Shown here: positions 63,073 to 64,000 of the stretch, piece after piece
Numbering within the stretch: the first letter of the stretch is position 1
Layout: each line of letters opens with the position of its first letter
From: Burkholderia sp. S171
GTDB lineage: Bacteria > Pseudomonadota > Gammaproteobacteria > Burkholderiales > Burkholderiaceae
DNA length: 64,000 bases
Assembly (NCBI RefSeq): GCF_009766085.1
Contig: NZ_LMUF01000007.1
Location: 44,787 to 108,786 of the forward strand
Direction of reading: 5' to 3'
Program-made: the position numbers and the translations under genes
The notes under the pieces: model-generated
Databases searched by the model: none
Seen by the model: the letters and a program-made list of their open reading frames with translations, nothing else
What the model was told of the DNA's origin: nothing

Positions 63073-63640
63073 GTTTTCGGCGGGCACCAATCGCCCGGCG
63101 AGGAAATCGCGTGATTGGCGTTGTTCTTGACTGGGCCTCCGCGTCGCCGGCCACTTCAAGCGGCACCCGGTCCGAGGGCGGGCGAGTTTCCGAGATAGCG
63201 TCAGGATGCAAATTTTTGACACTTTGCTGAACGCGACCTTGGCAAACCGCGCGTTCTTTCGGGCGGGGCTATTTGGGCGAGCTCGGCGCTTCCGAACGTG
63301 AACGATCACGAGCTGTGTTCCGATTTGCTCCGGACGTTCCTTTAGGAGGTCTTCTCATGGGCAATCACGTGCGCACCCAACTGGTTCTTCCACGCATTTC
63401 ACTGGATTCGAGCGGGCTCTTCACGTGCTCTTAATATTCTTTTCACAAACCCCTTGCGCAACATCTGGTGGGGCACTAGAATTCGGCCTCTTCGCTTCTG
63501 GATGAGGCGAAGAGAAGCGGGAAGTAAGGGCGTTAGCTGTTCAATTTCGGTACCCGGAGAGCCAAGCAGGACGGCGCTTCGACGGAATTGGAAAGTCCAG
63601 GTGGTCGAGATGATGGTTGTCACGAAGCGGTAAAAAACCT
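63073..63640. other. Region between tRNA-Thr terminator and rRNA promoter
   Basis: About 570 bases, no large gene. It holds a TTGACA at 63216-63221 with a poor -10, a 25-codon ORF with a perfect ribosome binding site (listed separately) and a hairpin CTCTTCGC (63488-63495) / GCGAAGAG (63507-63514). Confidence 0.5.
63357..63434 (+). CDS. Possible 25-residue small ORF with perfect Shine-Dalgarno
   Basis: ATG 63357 lies 7 bases after AGGAGG (63344-63349, part of AGGAGGT), an ideal ribosome binding site that is rarely this perfect by chance. The product (MGNHVRTQLVLPRISLDSSG..., ending CS) is not one I know; it has no membrane segment. It may be a tiny protein, a leader peptide or a coincidence upstream of the rRNA promoter. 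Confidence 0.3.
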   Translation: MGNHVRTQLVLPRISLDSSGLFTCS

Positions 63641-63641
63641 G

Positions 63642-63670
63642 TTGACGAAAAGCGAAACGCACGACATAAT
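63642..63670 (+). promoter_or_regulatory. rRNA operon promoter (sigma-70, rrn)
   Basis: TTGACG (63642-63647) and CATAAT (63665-63670) separated by exactly 17 bases, with an A-rich stretch just upstream (TAAAAAACC) that could act as an UP element. Transcription would start near 63677, some 315 bases before 16S. Strong match for position and spacing. Confidence 0.8.
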
Positions 63671-63747
63671 CTCGTTTCTGTGCTGCAGATGCAGCGACGC
63701 GAAAGCGGCAGGGTTCTGAGGGTTGGGACTGTGCGGCGGGTAGCGAA

Positions 63748-63758
63748 TGTTCTTTAAA
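63748..63758 (+). promoter_or_regulatory. rRNA leader boxA-like antitermination element
   Basis: TGTTCTTTAAA resembles the boxA consensus (TGCTCTTTA) that recruits the Nus factors for rRNA antitermination. The bases that follow (ACAGCCGATAAGTGTGGGCGCTTG) are the usual Burkholderia-type 16S leader. Confidence 0.7.
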
Positions 63759-63992
63759 AACTAACAGCCGATAAGTGTGGGCGCTTGGTGCTTGGCTTTA
63801 AGCGTGGTGGTGTTTTCCGGGGCAACTTGGGGGATGCTGCCGTGAAGCGAAAGTATCAAGTCTCACACTAGTATTAAGGTAGGTTTTGAGCGTCTTTTCC
63901 TAAGTTTAACGATGAAGGGAAAGATGGGAGGAACTTGTCAGTACGTTGAGTGAGCGACCTATTCGCAAGAATAGAAAACAGTAACAGGCATT

Positions 63993-64000
63993 GAACTGAA
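63993..64000 (+). rRNA. 16S rRNA, first bases (gene continues past the window)
   Basis: The window ends in GAACTGAA, which matches the 5' end of betaproteobacterial 16S rRNA (GAACTGAAGAGTTTGATC...). With only eight bases, the call rests mainly on the promoter, boxA and leader that precede it. Confidence 0.7.

Overview
The window looks like core chromosome of a betaproteobacterium of the Burkholderiaceae (Burkholderia, Paraburkholderia or Caballeronia type). The basis is high-GC coding sequence, gene order I know from that group (ponA/type IV pilus/aroKB; thiOSGE; mla with mlaA inside the cluster; a long his cluster containing marC and followed by tatABC; petABC-sspAB), and an rRNA leader of the Burkholderia kind at the right edge. 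Species cannot be fixed from sequence reading alone.

Layout. 1-3.8 kb: msrPQ (periplasmic methionine sulfoxide repair), then lptM-lysA on the minus strand and cyaY divergent from them. 3.8-12.5 kb: ponA (PBP1a) on the minus strand, then pilM-pilN-pilOP-pilQ-aroK-aroB on the plus strand; pilM carries an in-frame amber codon. 12.9-19.5 kb: dgt, then a glycerol-3-phosphate/glycerophosphodiester uptake and hydrolysis operon (ugpB, A, E, a small ABM-domain gene, ugpC, ugpQ). 19.5-22 kb: a DUF883 protein, OmpW and a degenerate RAYT-like protein. 22.3-28.6 kb: gltBD (glutamate synthase). 28.6-29.7 kb: an AT-richer stretch with a small unknown gene and a broken small gene. 29.7-33.7 kb: alpha carbonic anhydrase, an MFS transporter and an SbmA/BacA-like exporter.

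34.1-37.7 kb: a TPP riboswitch leads thiO-thiS-thiG-thiE. 37.9-42.2 kb: mlaF-E-D-A-C-B, retrograde phospholipid transport for outer membrane asymmetry. 42.4-45.7 kb: a YadG/YadH-type ABC exporter, ibaG and murA. 45.7-53.7 kb: hisG-D-C-B, marC, hisH-A-F-I-E, the whole set for histidine synthesis except hisN/hisB-phosphatase activity. 53.8-56.5 kb: a small membrane protein, a HIT protein and tatABC. 56.6-58.6 kb: a DegS/DegQ-like protease divergent from a Nif3-like gene. 58.8-62.9 kb: petABC (cytochrome bc1), sspA and sspB. 62.9-64 kb: tRNA-Thr(UGU), a terminator and the promoter/leader of an rRNA operon whose 16S gene begins at the last bases.

I found no CRISPR array, prophage, integron, toxin-antitoxin pair or recognisable defence system. 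The points most worth a second look are the amber codon in pilM, the RAYT-like protein lacking apparent catalytic residues, the 28.6-29.7 kb stretch with a doubly stopped small gene, the long N-terminal extension of ThiE, and a 25-codon ORF with a perfect Shine-Dalgarno just before the rRNA promoter. Most of the window is ordinary, and I do not see a convincing undescribed system.
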